Part shown: piece by piece, positions 1 to 7,999 of the stretch
Position numbering within the stretch: position 1 is the first letter of the stretch
Layout: the number at the start of each line of letters is the position of its first letter
NCBI GenBank assembly: GCA_019428955.1
Contig: JAHYJF010000024.1
Span: 1 to 21,954 of the forward strand
Direction: 5' to 3'
Length of the DNA stretch: 21,954 nt
DNA from: Burkholderiaceae bacterium
GTDB taxonomy: Bacteria; Pseudomonadota; Gammaproteobacteria; Burkholderiales; Burkholderiaceae_E
The notes under the pieces: model-generated
Seen by the model: only the letters and a program-made list of their open reading frames with translations
Told to the model about the DNA's origin: nothing
Databases searched by the model: none
Position numbers and translations under genes: made by a program

Positions 1-1461
1 CCCGGCAGAGCCAGCCATCCCGGGATATAGATTCTCGAGTACTTCCAGCGTTACCCCGGCAAGAATCCGCTGCAGATCGAAACTGCCCTGTGCCGCATTC
101 TCGCCGCGGGCCGCCTGCTCCCACAGTTCGTGCAGGCTGTCGGTGTAATTGGCGACCACGCCACTGACCACGCCCAGCCAGAATGCCGGCGCCTCGCCCT
201 CGACGTAGCGGCCGCGGCCGCGGCCGAAGTGGGCCACCGCCAGATAGCGCAGGATTGCCGCGGCTGCGAGCGCGTCGAGCGACGCGGCGCCCCAGCCCAG
301 CGCCGGCTGGTCGGCGCCATGAATCAGGTTGTAGCCGCGGGCCACCGCCGCGCCGCCCAGAGCGCCCAGAATGCCGCCGGTGATCATCCCGGCGCCCAAT
401 GTCAGTCCCCCCAGATGCAGGTCTGCGGCCAGTCCGGTCAGTGCCCCGGAAAGGATTCCGCCCAGCGCGGCGGCCCGCCCCTCGCCGATGTGCCCCGGGT
501 CGGCCATGTGCTCGCGCAGGCGCTGAATCACCAGTGCGCTGGCGCTGCCCTGGAGCCCGTGCAGGCTGATGAGCTGCTGGGTGGCTTCGCGGGTCTCGTG
601 ATCGAGCCGCAGTGCGAGCGCATCGATGGCGCGTTCGCGTTCCAAGCTGCTGCCCTTGCCGCCGAACCCGATGGAGCGCAGCACTTGTCGCACCGCCCCC
701 TTGGGAGCCGCCGCGCCGAGCGGCTCGCGGTCGCTCGCGGCCCGCGCGATCTGCTCGGTGACGACTACCATCGCGGCATCGAAGCGATCGAGGCTGCGCT
801 TGTCCCAGGCTGCTGCCAGGCGCGCGAATGAGGCGCGCTTTTCCTCCGGCACGTACTTTTCGACCGCGCGCAGCAGTACGCCCTCCTGCACCCAGCAGCG
901 GGCGAAGGCATCGAGCGTGAGCACTTCGCGCACCACGCCGAGCGGCTCGACGTGTTCGCGCCAGCGCTGCTCTTCGGCGCGCTCTTCCGCCGCCGACCTG
1001 GGCGGACCGACCTGATTGAGCAGCAAGACCACCGGCTTGCCGATCCAGGCCAGGATCTGCATCTCCGCGGCGACATAGGTGGCGTCGCGCGGATCCTCGG
1101 CTGCGTTGGCGAGGTAGAGCGCGACATCGGTTGATTCACGCGCGGCGCGCATCGCCTGCTGGCTGCACCACAGTGGCCGGTCGCGATAGCGATCCCAAAT
1201 CTCGCGCAGCATCCATCCGATCGGATTCGCGGCCGCGGTCAGGCGCTTGACCAGTCGCACCGAATCGCCGAAACCCGGTGTATCCCAAAGCCGCAGGACA
1301 TCCCCTTGCGGGGTCTCGAGCAGCACGTGTGATTCGGCGATCTCGGTAACATGGGGCGCGTCACGGACCTCGCCGATGTCGCGCGCGAGCAGGGTGCGCG
1401 CCAGCGTGGTCTTGCCGGCATTGGTATGCGACAGCAGGCACAGGTCGATGGTCGAGCTCAT
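1..1461 (-). CDS. DUF3482-type GTPase, partial (C-terminus runs off the window)
   Basis: This frame is open for 487 codons from the ATG at 1461 to the left window edge, so the very C-terminus is missing. The N-terminus is a P-loop GTPase domain. A G1-like motif SHTNAGKT lies at residues 11-18, with Ser in place of the usual first Gly. DTPGFGD (G3) is at 60-66 and LLLNQVG, a variant of the G4 NKxD motif, at 146-152. A glycine/alanine-rich hydrophobic stretch at about 331-373 could insert into a membrane. This layout matches the 'GTPase/DUF3482' family, whose function is unknown. The start is fixed by the ATGA overlap with the upstream DUF2868 gene, which implies coupled translation. I am confident of the GTPase fold and less so of the family name; no cellular role can be read from the sequence. 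Confidence 0.85.
   Translation of the reverse strand, partial: MSSTIDLCLLSHTNAGKTTLARTLLARDIGEVRDAPHVTEIAESHVLLETPQGDVLRLWDTPGFGDSVRLVKRLTAAANPIGWMLREIWDRYRDRPLWCSQQAMRAARESTDVALYLANAAEDPRDATYVAAEMQILAWIGKPVVLLLNQVGPPRSAAEERAEEQRWREHVEPLGVVREVLTLDAFARCWVQEGVLLRAVEKYVPEEKRASFARLAAAWDKRSLDRFDAAMVVVTEQIARAASDREPLGAAAPKGAVRQVLRSIGFGGKGSSLERERAIDALALRLDHETREATQQLISLHGLQGSASALVIQRLREHMADPGHIGEGRAAALGGILSGALTGLAADLHLGGLTLGAGMITGGILGALGGAAVARGYNLIHGADQPALGWGAASLDALAAAAILRYLAVAHFGRGRGRYVEGEAPAFWLGVVSGVVANYTDSLHELWEQAARGENAAQGSFDLQRILAGVTLEVLENLYPGMAGSAG
208..225. repeat. Three tandem copies of a GCGGCC hexamer
   Basis: Three perfect copies of gcggcc lie inside the GTPase gene. On the minus strand they encode alternating Gly and Arg. 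The run is most likely a by-product of GC-rich codon use, but it is a slippage-prone site. Confidence 0.6.
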
Positions 1462-2957
1462 TGCTGCCGGCCCCGGTAATCGCGGGTGAAGCGCGCAGCC
1501 AGTTCGCGCTCCACCGCGGCAAGATCGGGTTTCTCAAGGTCGGCGAAGACCGCCGTGAGGCCGCGGGTACCGGCGAGCGCCGACCAGGCCTCGCGCCGTT
1601 CGGCCAGGCGTTCGGTGGCGCCGGGCTGCGCCCCCAGGCGCCGGCGATAGGCCGACTCATCAACCAGCACCAGCACCGGGTCGGGAGTGCACTTCTGCAA
1701 CGCATCGATGAACGCCCCGTGATTCTCGGTCTCGGGCGTGGCGGCGAGGTTGAAGAGTGCGATCACGTCGACCATCGGCGCCGCTGGCGAGCCTCCCGCC
1801 GCCGGGGCCGCGGCGGCGAGCTCGTCTTCGTCACCAAATGCCACCGGTTCGTCGGCCTGCAACTGCACCCTGGCGCCGTAGAGGTGCTCGGCGAGGTGGT
1901 GCACGCCGGCGCGCACCTGCGCGTTGGGAGTGTAGCCGTAGGGCACGATTCGCACCTTGGTCGGATCCTCGGGCCAATCGGCGAGCAGCCGCCGGAAATA
2001 TGATTCGCCAAACGGGACCGGAAAGTCGCTCGCGAGGCGCCGTTCGCGCCAACGCGCCAGCGCCGCCAGCGCGAGCCGGGGAACGACCACCACGATCGCC
2101 GCGGCGCCGGCGTAGAGATGGATCCAGCGCGCCGCGTTCTCGCCGCTGCCAGCGCTCCAGCGCAGCGCCGCGACCCCGGCGACATCCGGGAAGGGCACGC
2201 CAATCAACTTGGCCACCGGCGCCAGGAACAAGGCGAGCACGGCGTGCACCGCAGGAGCAGCAAGGAACGTGCTATCCCAGCCGGCGCGATATTCGAACAC
2301 CAGGCCGCGCACATAGAGTCCGGCGATGGCGCCGAGCGCCAGCAACGCCGCGCTCAGGTGCAACACCCGCGCCGAGCGGGCGATCATCAGCGGCGCGGCG
2401 GCCCTGCTCCAGTCCGCGACGAAATTGGCGAAAGAACCCGCGAGCGGCCCGGTCACGCGCGCGCTCAGGGAAGCGCGAACCCCAGCGAACTGGCGCGCCA
2501 CCCAGCCAGGATTGCGCTTGGCGGATCGACCGAGGCCGCGCAAGGATTCGGCACCCAGCAGCAGGTAGACGACCAGGTTCCAGAGCAGCAAGCCGAGCAT
2601 CGGGAAAGCCAGGATGTTGATGGCGTTACGATCGGCAACGTGCTCGGCGAGCGCGCCGAAGACCAGCGCCAGCAGCGGCAACAGCACTCCGATCCAGGAG
2701 TGCCAGCGCAGCGCTCCGAAGCCGCGCATCGCCTTGGGGAAACGCTCGCCCAGTTGCGTTGCCAGCAGTTGGGCGCGGCGCGCGACGAAGTCGGCCGGCA
2801 CCGGCCGCCGACCCTGCTCGGCCGCGTTCCAGCGGGTGCGCTCGCTGGCGATCCGTTGGGCGTCGCGGCGCTCGGCAGGGCCGAGCAGCTTGCCCTCGGC
2901 GTCGCTCACCTCGATGGCCCGGATGAGAAATACCAGCCTGGCGTCAGCCTCGTTCAT
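1458..2957 (-). CDS. DUF2868 integral membrane protein
   Basis: A 499-residue protein of the uncharacterised DUF2868 family. A basic cytosolic N-terminus (about 1-82) is followed by hydrophobic segments near residues 86-104, 113-135, 198-220, 233-253 and 278-300. A soluble C-terminal domain of about 190 residues completes it. I chose the ATG at 2957 because the protein then begins MNEADARLVFLIRAIE, which resembles the usual family N-terminus. An in-frame ATG at 3017 would lie inside the LysE remnant. The Shine-Dalgarno for 2957 is poor. The stop overlaps the ATG of the downstream GTPase gene as ATGA. Membrane protein and GTPase are therefore probably made together and may act together, for instance as a GTP-controlled membrane complex; that is inference. 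Confidence 0.82.
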   Translation of the reverse strand: MNEADARLVFLIRAIEVSDAEGKLLGPAERRDAQRIASERTRWNAAEQGRRPVPADFVARRAQLLATQLGERFPKAMRGFGALRWHSWIGVLLPLLALVFGALAEHVADRNAINILAFPMLGLLLWNLVVYLLLGAESLRGLGRSAKRNPGWVARQFAGVRASLSARVTGPLAGSFANFVADWSRAAAPLMIARSARVLHLSAALLALGAIAGLYVRGLVFEYRAGWDSTFLAAPAVHAVLALFLAPVAKLIGVPFPDVAGVAALRWSAGSGENAARWIHLYAGAAAIVVVVPRLALAALARWRERRLASDFPVPFGESYFRRLLADWPEDPTKVRIVPYGYTPNAQVRAGVHHLAEHLYGARVQLQADEPVAFGDEDELAAAAPAAGGSPAAPMVDVIALFNLAATPETENHGAFIDALQKCTPDPVLVLVDESAYRRRLGAQPGATERLAERREAWSALAGTRGLTAVFADLEKPDLAAVERELAARFTRDYRGRQQ

Positions 2958-2985
2958 CGGCGCGGCATGCAGTCCAAAGTTGGTT

Positions 2986-3340
2986 TCATCGGTTGCTGAT
3001 CGCCAGCTTGATGCCAAATCCTACCAGTGACAACCCCGCCAGCCGCAGCGCCACCCGCCGAGCGCAGCAGTTGCAGCCCGATCCAGCACAGGTAGGCGGC
3101 ACCGAACCACTGCAGGGCGTCAAACAGCAACTGGTTGGCCGCCATCACTGCGGCCAGTCCGGCCACCACGGCCAGCATGTAGAGCAGATCACCGAGCAGG
3201 GTGCCGGCCACCGTCGCGAGGCCGGCGCGCACGCCGCTGCGCGCGCTCGCGTTGAGGATTGCAATCTTTCCCGCTCCGGGAATCAACTGAAAGACCACGA
3301 TGGCCGCAACGAAACCGGCGTAGTTCTGGATTCCAAGCAT
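2986..3340 (-). pseudogene. LysE/RhtB-family exporter remnant with internal deletion
   Basis: The ATG at 3340 has a good AGGAG about 8 nt upstream. The first 95 or so residues are a normal LysE-family N-terminus (start MLGIQNYAGFVAAIVVFQLIPG, then hydrophobic segments ending near WFGAAYLCWIGLQLLRS). The usual PGP-type motif reads PGAG. After about 3055 this frame turns to non-membrane sequence and stops at 2954. The next minus frame, ending in TGA at 2986-2988, reads RRVALRLAGLSLVGFGIKLAISNR, which looks like the normal end of a LysE protein. The family is about 200 residues long but only about 118 codons lie between start and tail, so roughly 80 central codons are gone and the frame is shifted. 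If translated, the open frame 2954-3340 would give a 128-residue truncated protein, probably inactive. Confidence 0.72.
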
Positions 3341-3361
3341 CAGCGCTCTCCTGATCGCCAA

Positions 3362-4270
3362 TTATCCCCGCGTTCGACCCAGGCCCTGGTCATTCATCGA
3401 AACGGGATCCTCGATCGGTTCCAGATGCGTGGTGGTGTGGGCCTGCGGCACCGCGCTGCGCAGGTCATGCTCGATGCGTTCCGACCAATCGTGACCCTGT
3501 TGCACACTCCAGTCCCCGGGCACCAGCACATGCAGGCTGACGAAGGCCCGGCTGCCCGCCTGGCGGGTGCGCACCGCGTGAAACTCCAGGCCCTGGGCGC
3601 GATAGGTGTCGAGCACTGCCTCGATCTCGCGGCGCTGCTCTTCGGGCAGGGCCGTGTCCATCAGTCCGGCGGCCGAGCGCTGCATCAGCTGCCAGCCGGT
3701 CCAGACGATGTTGGCGGCCACCGCCAGGGCGATCAGCGGATCGAGCCACAGCCAGCCCGAAAACCAGACCAGCGCCACGCCAACGATCACCCCCGCCGAT
3801 GTCCAGACGTCGGTCATCAGGTGCAGCGCGTCGGCTTCCAGCGTAATCGAGTGATGCTGGCGGCCGACCTCGCGCAAAATCCGGGCCGTGGTCAGGTTGA
3901 TGATCGAAGCCAGCGCCGAGATCACCAGGCCGACCCCGACGGCGTCGAGCGCCCTGGGATTCATAAAGCGCTCGATCGCCGCGTGGCCGATGCTGAACGC
4001 CGCCAGCACGATCAGGAAGCCCTCGAAGGCGCTCGAGAAGTACTCCGCCTTGCCGTGGCCGTAGGCGTGGTCGTAGTCGGGTGGCATGGCCGCAACGGTC
4101 AGCATCCACAGCGCCATCAACGCACCCGCCAGGTTGACGAAGGACTCGATCGCGTCCGAGAGAAGTCCGACCGAATCGGTCATGCGCCACGCCAGGCCCT
4201 TGAGCAGGATGGTCGCGACCGCGGTCGCGATCGACAGCCAGGCATAGCGCTTCAGCGCCGGATTCTGCAT
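3362..4270 (-). CDS. Cation diffusion facilitator (CDF) family metal transporter
   Basis: A 302-residue protein of normal CDF length. The family exports divalent metals (Zn, Fe, Co, Mn and others) across the inner membrane in exchange for protons. Visible marks are LLSDAIESFVNL in TM2 (D39, S43), the loop DHAYGHGKAEYFSS at about 67-80, and HLMTDVWTS in TM5 (H150, D154). H150 and D154 form half of the usual transport site. About six hydrophobic segments come first, then a cytosolic domain (about 205-290) holding several His and Asp residues. TM2 has DxxxS rather than the DxxxD of FieF or HxxxD of ZitB, so I do not assign a metal. The stop lies 21 bp before the LysE remnant start; the Shine-Dalgarno is weak. 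Confidence 0.9.
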   Translation of the reverse strand: MQNPALKRYAWLSIATAVATILLKGLAWRMTDSVGLLSDAIESFVNLAGALMALWMLTVAAMPPDYDHAYGHGKAEYFSSAFEGFLIVLAAFSIGHAAIERFMNPRALDAVGVGLVISALASIINLTTARILREVGRQHHSITLEADALHLMTDVWTSAGVIVGVALVWFSGWLWLDPLIALAVAANIVWTGWQLMQRSAAGLMDTALPEEQRREIEAVLDTYRAQGLEFHAVRTRQAGSRAFVSLHVLVPGDWSVQQGHDWSERIEHDLRSAVPQAHTTTHLEPIEDPVSMNDQGLGRTRG

Positions 4271-4289
4271 GTTGCTGCGGCCCTTATGC

Positions 4290-4315
4290 GGGCACCGGCG
4301 TCATTGCCGGCACCC
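4290..4315 (-). terminator. Hairpin after the pyrimidine operon (possible terminator)
   Basis: In the 53-bp gap between the M20 hydrolase stop and the CDF start there is an imperfect inverted repeat. It has five inner G/C pairs (CCGGC/GCCGG) around a 6-nt loop, a 2x2 internal mismatch, then three more G/C pairs. No T-tract follows, so it is at best a weak or Rho-assisted terminator of the catabolic operon. It could also act in the leader of the CDF gene. Confidence 0.35.
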
Positions 4316-4323
4316 GTCCGCCG

Positions 4324-5571
4324 CTACCCGATGGCGCTTCCCAGCACTGCGTGCAGCAGCACGTTGCAGCCGGCGGTGACGTGCTCGGGCTCGGCGGACT
4401 CGATCTCATTGTGGCTGATCCCGTCCTTGCAGGGAATGAAGATCATGCCCGCCGGTGCCAGCCGCGCAACATAGATAGCATCGTGCCCGGCGCCGGATAC
4501 CGCCGGCATGTTGGAATAGCCCAGCTGCTGCGCGGCCTGGCGCAACGCCGCGACGCATTCGGGATGGAACGGCACCGCCGCGTAGTGCGACACTTCCGCG
4601 ATCTCGATCGGCATCCCGGTCTGCTGCGCCAGCTTCCCGGCGTAGGCGCGCAGATCGGCATCCATGGTGTCGAGCAGTGCGGCGTCGACATTTCTCATGT
4701 CGATCGAGAACTTCACCGTGCCGGGGATGACGTTGCGGCTGTTGGGATGAACATGGACCATGCCGACCGTGCCCCGGCCGTGGGGCTGGTAGCGCAGTGC
4801 GATCGCCACCACCTCCTGCATGATCTGCGCCGCAACCTGCATGGCGTCCTTGCGCAGGGGCATCGGCGTGGGACCGGCGTGGGATTCCATGCCGGTCACC
4901 GTGCAGTCGTACCACCTGATTCCCAACACCCCTTCGACCACCCCGATAACCTGGTCGTTGTCCTCGAGCACCGGGCCCTGTTCGATGTGGGCCTCGAAAT
5001 ATCTGCCCACCGGATGCTGGCCCGGCACTTCGGTGCCGAGGTAGCCGATACGCTCGAGTTCCGCGCGCACCGTCTTGCCGGCAGTGTCCTTGGCGTCGTA
5101 GGCGGTCTGCAGGGTGAACGCGTTGGCGAAGACCCCCGAGCCCATCATCACCGGCACGAAGCGCGAACCTTCCTCGTTGGTCCACATGGCGACCTCGACC
5201 GGCGCATCGGTTTCGACACCGTTATCGTTCAGGGTCCGGACCACTTCGAGGCCCGAGAGCACCCCGTAGTTGCCGTCGAACTTGCCGCCAGTTGGCTGGG
5301 TATCGACGTGGCTACCAATCATTATCGGCGGCAGGCTGTCGTTGCGGCCGGCACGACGCATGAAGACGTTGCCGATCTGGTCAACCGTGATCGCCAGCCC
5401 CGCTGCCTTGCCCCACGAGACCACCAGGTCGCGCCCCTGGCGGTCGAGATCGGTCAGCGTCAACCGGCACACCCCACCCTTCTTGGTCGCGCCGATCCTG
5501 GCGAGTTCCATGAGCGAATCCCACAAGCGAGGGCCGTTGATGCGCAGGGCATCGAGAGGCGTACTGGACAT
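4324..5571 (-). CDS. M20-family Zn amidohydrolase (N-carbamoyl-beta-alanine / N-carbamoyl-amino-acid hydrolase)
   Basis: A 415-residue member of the M20 carbamoylase/allantoate amidohydrolase family. The expected dinuclear metal site is complete: GSHVDT (H88), GGKFDGNYGV (D99, bridging), NEEGSRF (E133/E134), HIEQGP (H195) and ISHNEIE (H387). SRNVIPG (279-285) and DMRN (291-294) are family substrate-site segments. The likely reaction is hydrolysis of N-carbamoyl-beta-alanine or N-carbamoyl-beta-aminoisobutyrate to the amino acid, CO2 and NH3. A related M20 enzyme does this step in Pseudomonas preTA clusters. It is the last gene of the six-gene operon, 61 bp after the nitrilase gene that should do the same chemistry. 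GGGA lies about 8 nt before the ATG. The exact substrate (beta-ureido acid, L-carbamoyl amino acid or allantoate) cannot be read from motifs. Confidence 0.88.
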   Translation of the reverse strand: MSSTPLDALRINGPRLWDSLMELARIGATKKGGVCRLTLTDLDRQGRDLVVSWGKAAGLAITVDQIGNVFMRRAGRNDSLPPIMIGSHVDTQPTGGKFDGNYGVLSGLEVVRTLNDNGVETDAPVEVAMWTNEEGSRFVPVMMGSGVFANAFTLQTAYDAKDTAGKTVRAELERIGYLGTEVPGQHPVGRYFEAHIEQGPVLEDNDQVIGVVEGVLGIRWYDCTVTGMESHAGPTPMPLRKDAMQVAAQIMQEVVAIALRYQPHGRGTVGMVHVHPNSRNVIPGTVKFSIDMRNVDAALLDTMDADLRAYAGKLAQQTGMPIEIAEVSHYAAVPFHPECVAALRQAAQQLGYSNMPAVSGAGHDAIYVARLAPAGMIFIPCKDGISHNEIESAEPEHVTAGCNVLLHAVLGSAIG

Positions 5572-5632
5572 TCAGGTATCCCGATCAGTTTTTGTGGTTG
5601 AGAAAGCGACGTCGGTGTTTAGTTCGTTGCTG

Positions 5633-6502
5633 CTACTCGACATCGGTCAGCCGGCCGTAGGTTTCCGGACGTCGGTCGCGGAAGAACTGCCAGGTGTTGC
5701 GCACGGTGCGCACCATTTCCATGTCCAGCTCGTGCACGATCAGCTCGTCCTGGTCGCGGCTCGCGATCTTCTCGATTTGCCCGCGGGGGTTGACGAAATA
5801 GCTCTGGCCGTAGAACTCGCCGATATTCCACGGCGCTTCGGTACCGACCCGGTTGATCGCTCCGATCCAGCAGCCGTTGGCCGCCGCCGCCGCCGGCTGC
5901 TCGAGCCGCCAGAGATATTCGGAAAGGCCGGCGACCGTGGCCGAGGGGTTGATGATGTACTCGGCGCCGTTGAGCGCCAGCGCCCGCCAGCCTTCGGGGA
6001 AATGACGGTCGTAGCAGATGTAGACCCCGAGTTTGCAGTAGCGCGTCTGGAACACCGGCCAGTTCGAGCCGCCCGGCTTGAAGAAGAATTTCTCCCAGAA
6101 ACCCGCGACCTGCGGGATGTGGGTCTTGCGGTACTTGCCGAGGTAACTGCCGTCGGCGTCGATCACTGCGGCGGTGTTGTAGTACACCCCGCTGACCGCA
6201 TCACGCTCATAGATCGGCACCACGATGACCATCTGGTACCTGGCCGCGTAGGACTGCATCAGCTTGACCGTGGGACCGTCGGGAATCGACTCGGCACTGT
6301 CGTACCACTTCGAGTCCTGGCTCGGGCAGAAATAGGGTTGGGTGAAGACTTCCTGGAAGCTCAGCACCTGGACGCCCTGTTTGCCCGCTTCCTCGATAAG
6401 CGGCACGTGGGCCGCGATCATCGCCTTGCGGATGGTATCGGGGTCTGAATCGGTCGCTGCCTTGAGCGACATCTGGATCAGGCCGGCACGCAGTTTTGAC
6501 AT
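5633..6502 (-). CDS. Nitrilase-superfamily beta-ureidopropionase
   Basis: A 289-residue carbon-nitrogen hydrolase. The catalytic Glu-Lys-Cys triad is visible as SFQEVF (E51), YRKTHIP (K126) and YICYDRHFPE (C163), plus WEKFFF with the conserved extra Glu at 137. The RKTHIP and CYDRHFPEGW contexts are typical of beta-alanine synthases, which cleave N-carbamoyl-beta-alanine to beta-alanine, CO2 and NH3. The ATG at 6502 is preceded by GGAGAG at good spacing and gives a protein starting MSKLRAGLIQMSL. A longer open frame extends to 7252, but only as an antiframe of the dihydropyrimidinase gene. It sits between the dihydropyrimidinase (32 bp upstream) and the M20 hydrolase, as expected for pyrimidine step three. 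Confidence 0.92.
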   Translation of the reverse strand: MSKLRAGLIQMSLKAATDSDPDTIRKAMIAAHVPLIEEAGKQGVQVLSFQEVFTQPYFCPSQDSKWYDSAESIPDGPTVKLMQSYAARYQMVIVVPIYERDAVSGVYYNTAAVIDADGSYLGKYRKTHIPQVAGFWEKFFFKPGGSNWPVFQTRYCKLGVYICYDRHFPEGWRALALNGAEYIINPSATVAGLSEYLWRLEQPAAAAANGCWIGAINRVGTEAPWNIGEFYGQSYFVNPRGQIEKIASRDQDELIVHELDMEMVRTVRNTWQFFRDRRPETYGRLTDVE

Positions 6503-6534
6503 GGTAACTCTCCGGTTGGGTGGGTTTTTCGTAG

Positions 6535-7977
6535 TTAGCGCACGACCGCGGTCGGCTTCTGGGCCAGGGCGCTCAGGCCGGCGGCGACAAAATTGTCGCC
6601 GAAGGCGGGACGCTTGATGTAGCGGCCGGCACCCTGCTCTGCCCGCAGGTCGCCCTGCACGTAGACCAGCTTGCCGTTGCTGACGGTGTGGCTCGGGATG
6701 CCGCGCACGGTGCGGCCCTCGAAGACGTTGAAGTCGCCCTTGCTGAGCTGGGTCTTGGCCGAGAAGGTCTTGGTACCTGCGGGGTCCCACACCACCAGGT
6801 CGGCGTCGGCCCCGACGCTGACCGTTCCCTTGCGCGGATAGATGTTGAACAGCTTGGCGGCGTTGGCCGAGGTCACGGCGACGAATTCGCTCGGCGTCAG
6901 ACGCCCGGAATTGACGCCACCGTGCCAGACCACCGCCAGGCGCTCCTCGACGCCGCCGCAGCCATTGGGAATCTTGGTGAAGTCGGCGCGCCCGGCGACC
7001 TTCTGCTCGGCGCAGAACGTGCAATGATCGGTCGCGGTGGTCTGCAGCACCCCTGATTGCAAGGCTTGCCACAGCGCGTCCTGGTGTTGCGGGGCGCGAA
7101 ACGGCGGGCTCATAACGTGGGCCGCGGCGGTCGCGAAGTCGGCGCTGCGGTAGCCGCTGTCGTCGATCGTCAGGTGGCCGGCGAGCGCTTCGCCGTAGAC
7201 CCGCTGACCACGCGCCCGGGCACGGGCGATCGACTGCGCGGCCTCGATGCACGAGACGTGGACAATGTAGATCGGCACGTTGAGCATCTTGGCGATCACG
7301 ATCGCGCGATTGGCCGCTTCGCCCTCGACCGCTGGCGGGCGCGACAACGGGTGCCCTTCCGGGCCAGTGATGCCCTTGGCCAGCATGTCCTGCTGCAGCA
7401 TGAATACCAGTTCGCCGTTCTCGGCGTGGACACTGGGCATCGCGCCCAGTTCCATGGCCCGGCGGAAGCTGTTAATCAGCGTCTCGTCGTCGGCCATGAT
7501 GGCGTTCTTGTAGGCCATGAAGAGCTTGAAACTGTTGACCCCTTCTTCATTGACCAACGTGCCCATGTCGCGGGCCACGCTCTCGTCCCACCAGGTGATG
7601 GCGCCGTGCAGGCCCCAGTCGGCAGCCGACTTTTCGCCCCATTCGCGCCAGGTCCGGTACGCCTCGATCAGCGGTTGCTTGGCGCCGGGGATGAAGAAGT
7701 CGATGATCGAAGTGGTGCCGCCGGCCAGCCCGGCGGCGGTCCCGGTGAAGAAGTCGTCCATGGTCACCGTACCCATGAACGGCAATTGCATGTGCGTGTG
7801 GGGATCGATCCCGCCCGGCATGACGTACTGTCCGCCAGCGTCGATTACTTCGGCGCCAGCCGGCACCTCCAGATTCTCGCCGACCGCCACGATCCGGCCG
7901 TCGACACACAGCACGTCGGCAGTGAACTGCCGATCAGCGTTGACGACAGTCCCGCCACGCACATGAATTGCACTCAT
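6535..7977 (-). CDS. hydA: Dihydropyrimidinase (D-hydantoinase)
   Basis: A 480-residue cyclic amidohydrolase that opens dihydrouracil, dihydrothymine or hydantoins to N-carbamoyl amino acids. All metal ligands of the family are present: DPHTH (H60, H62), NSFKLFMAY (K151, the lysine carboxylated in the family), SVHAEN (H184), IVHVS (H240) and ATDHCTF (D317). Length is normal. I chose the ATG at 7977 (MSAIHVRGGTVVNADRQF) because a GGGAG lies about 9 nt upstream. The frame also runs to an ATG at 8061, but that segment overlaps the NCS1 gene and has no family similarity. The gene starts 22 bp after the NCS1 stop, so the two are surely co-transcribed. The PreTA context favours dihydropyrimidines as the physiological substrate over hydantoins. 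Confidence 0.95.
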   Translation of the reverse strand: MSAIHVRGGTVVNADRQFTADVLCVDGRIVAVGENLEVPAGAEVIDAGGQYVMPGGIDPHTHMQLPFMGTVTMDDFFTGTAAGLAGGTTSIIDFFIPGAKQPLIEAYRTWREWGEKSAADWGLHGAITWWDESVARDMGTLVNEEGVNSFKLFMAYKNAIMADDETLINSFRRAMELGAMPSVHAENGELVFMLQQDMLAKGITGPEGHPLSRPPAVEGEAANRAIVIAKMLNVPIYIVHVSCIEAAQSIARARARGQRVYGEALAGHLTIDDSGYRSADFATAAAHVMSPPFRAPQHQDALWQALQSGVLQTTATDHCTFCAEQKVAGRADFTKIPNGCGGVEERLAVVWHGGVNSGRLTPSEFVAVTSANAAKLFNIYPRKGTVSVGADADLVVWDPAGTKTFSAKTQLSKGDFNVFEGRTVRGIPSHTVSNGKLVYVQGDLRAEQGAGRYIKRPAFGDNFVAAGLSALAQKPTAVVR

Positions 7978-7999
7978 CCTCAATCTCCCTTGCGTCCTA

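Noticed and set aside
5376..5386. TGGTCAA inside the M20 gene and a TTGACCA-like heptamer near 7550 in hydA as further RutR sites
   Set aside because: Only single half-sites inside coding sequence, without a second half at the right spacing.
6503..7252. N-terminal 250-codon extension of the nitrilase frame
   Set aside because: It is an alternative frame of the dihydropyrimidinase gene, low in complexity and rich in Arg. The nitrilase has its own ATG and Shine-Dalgarno at 6502.
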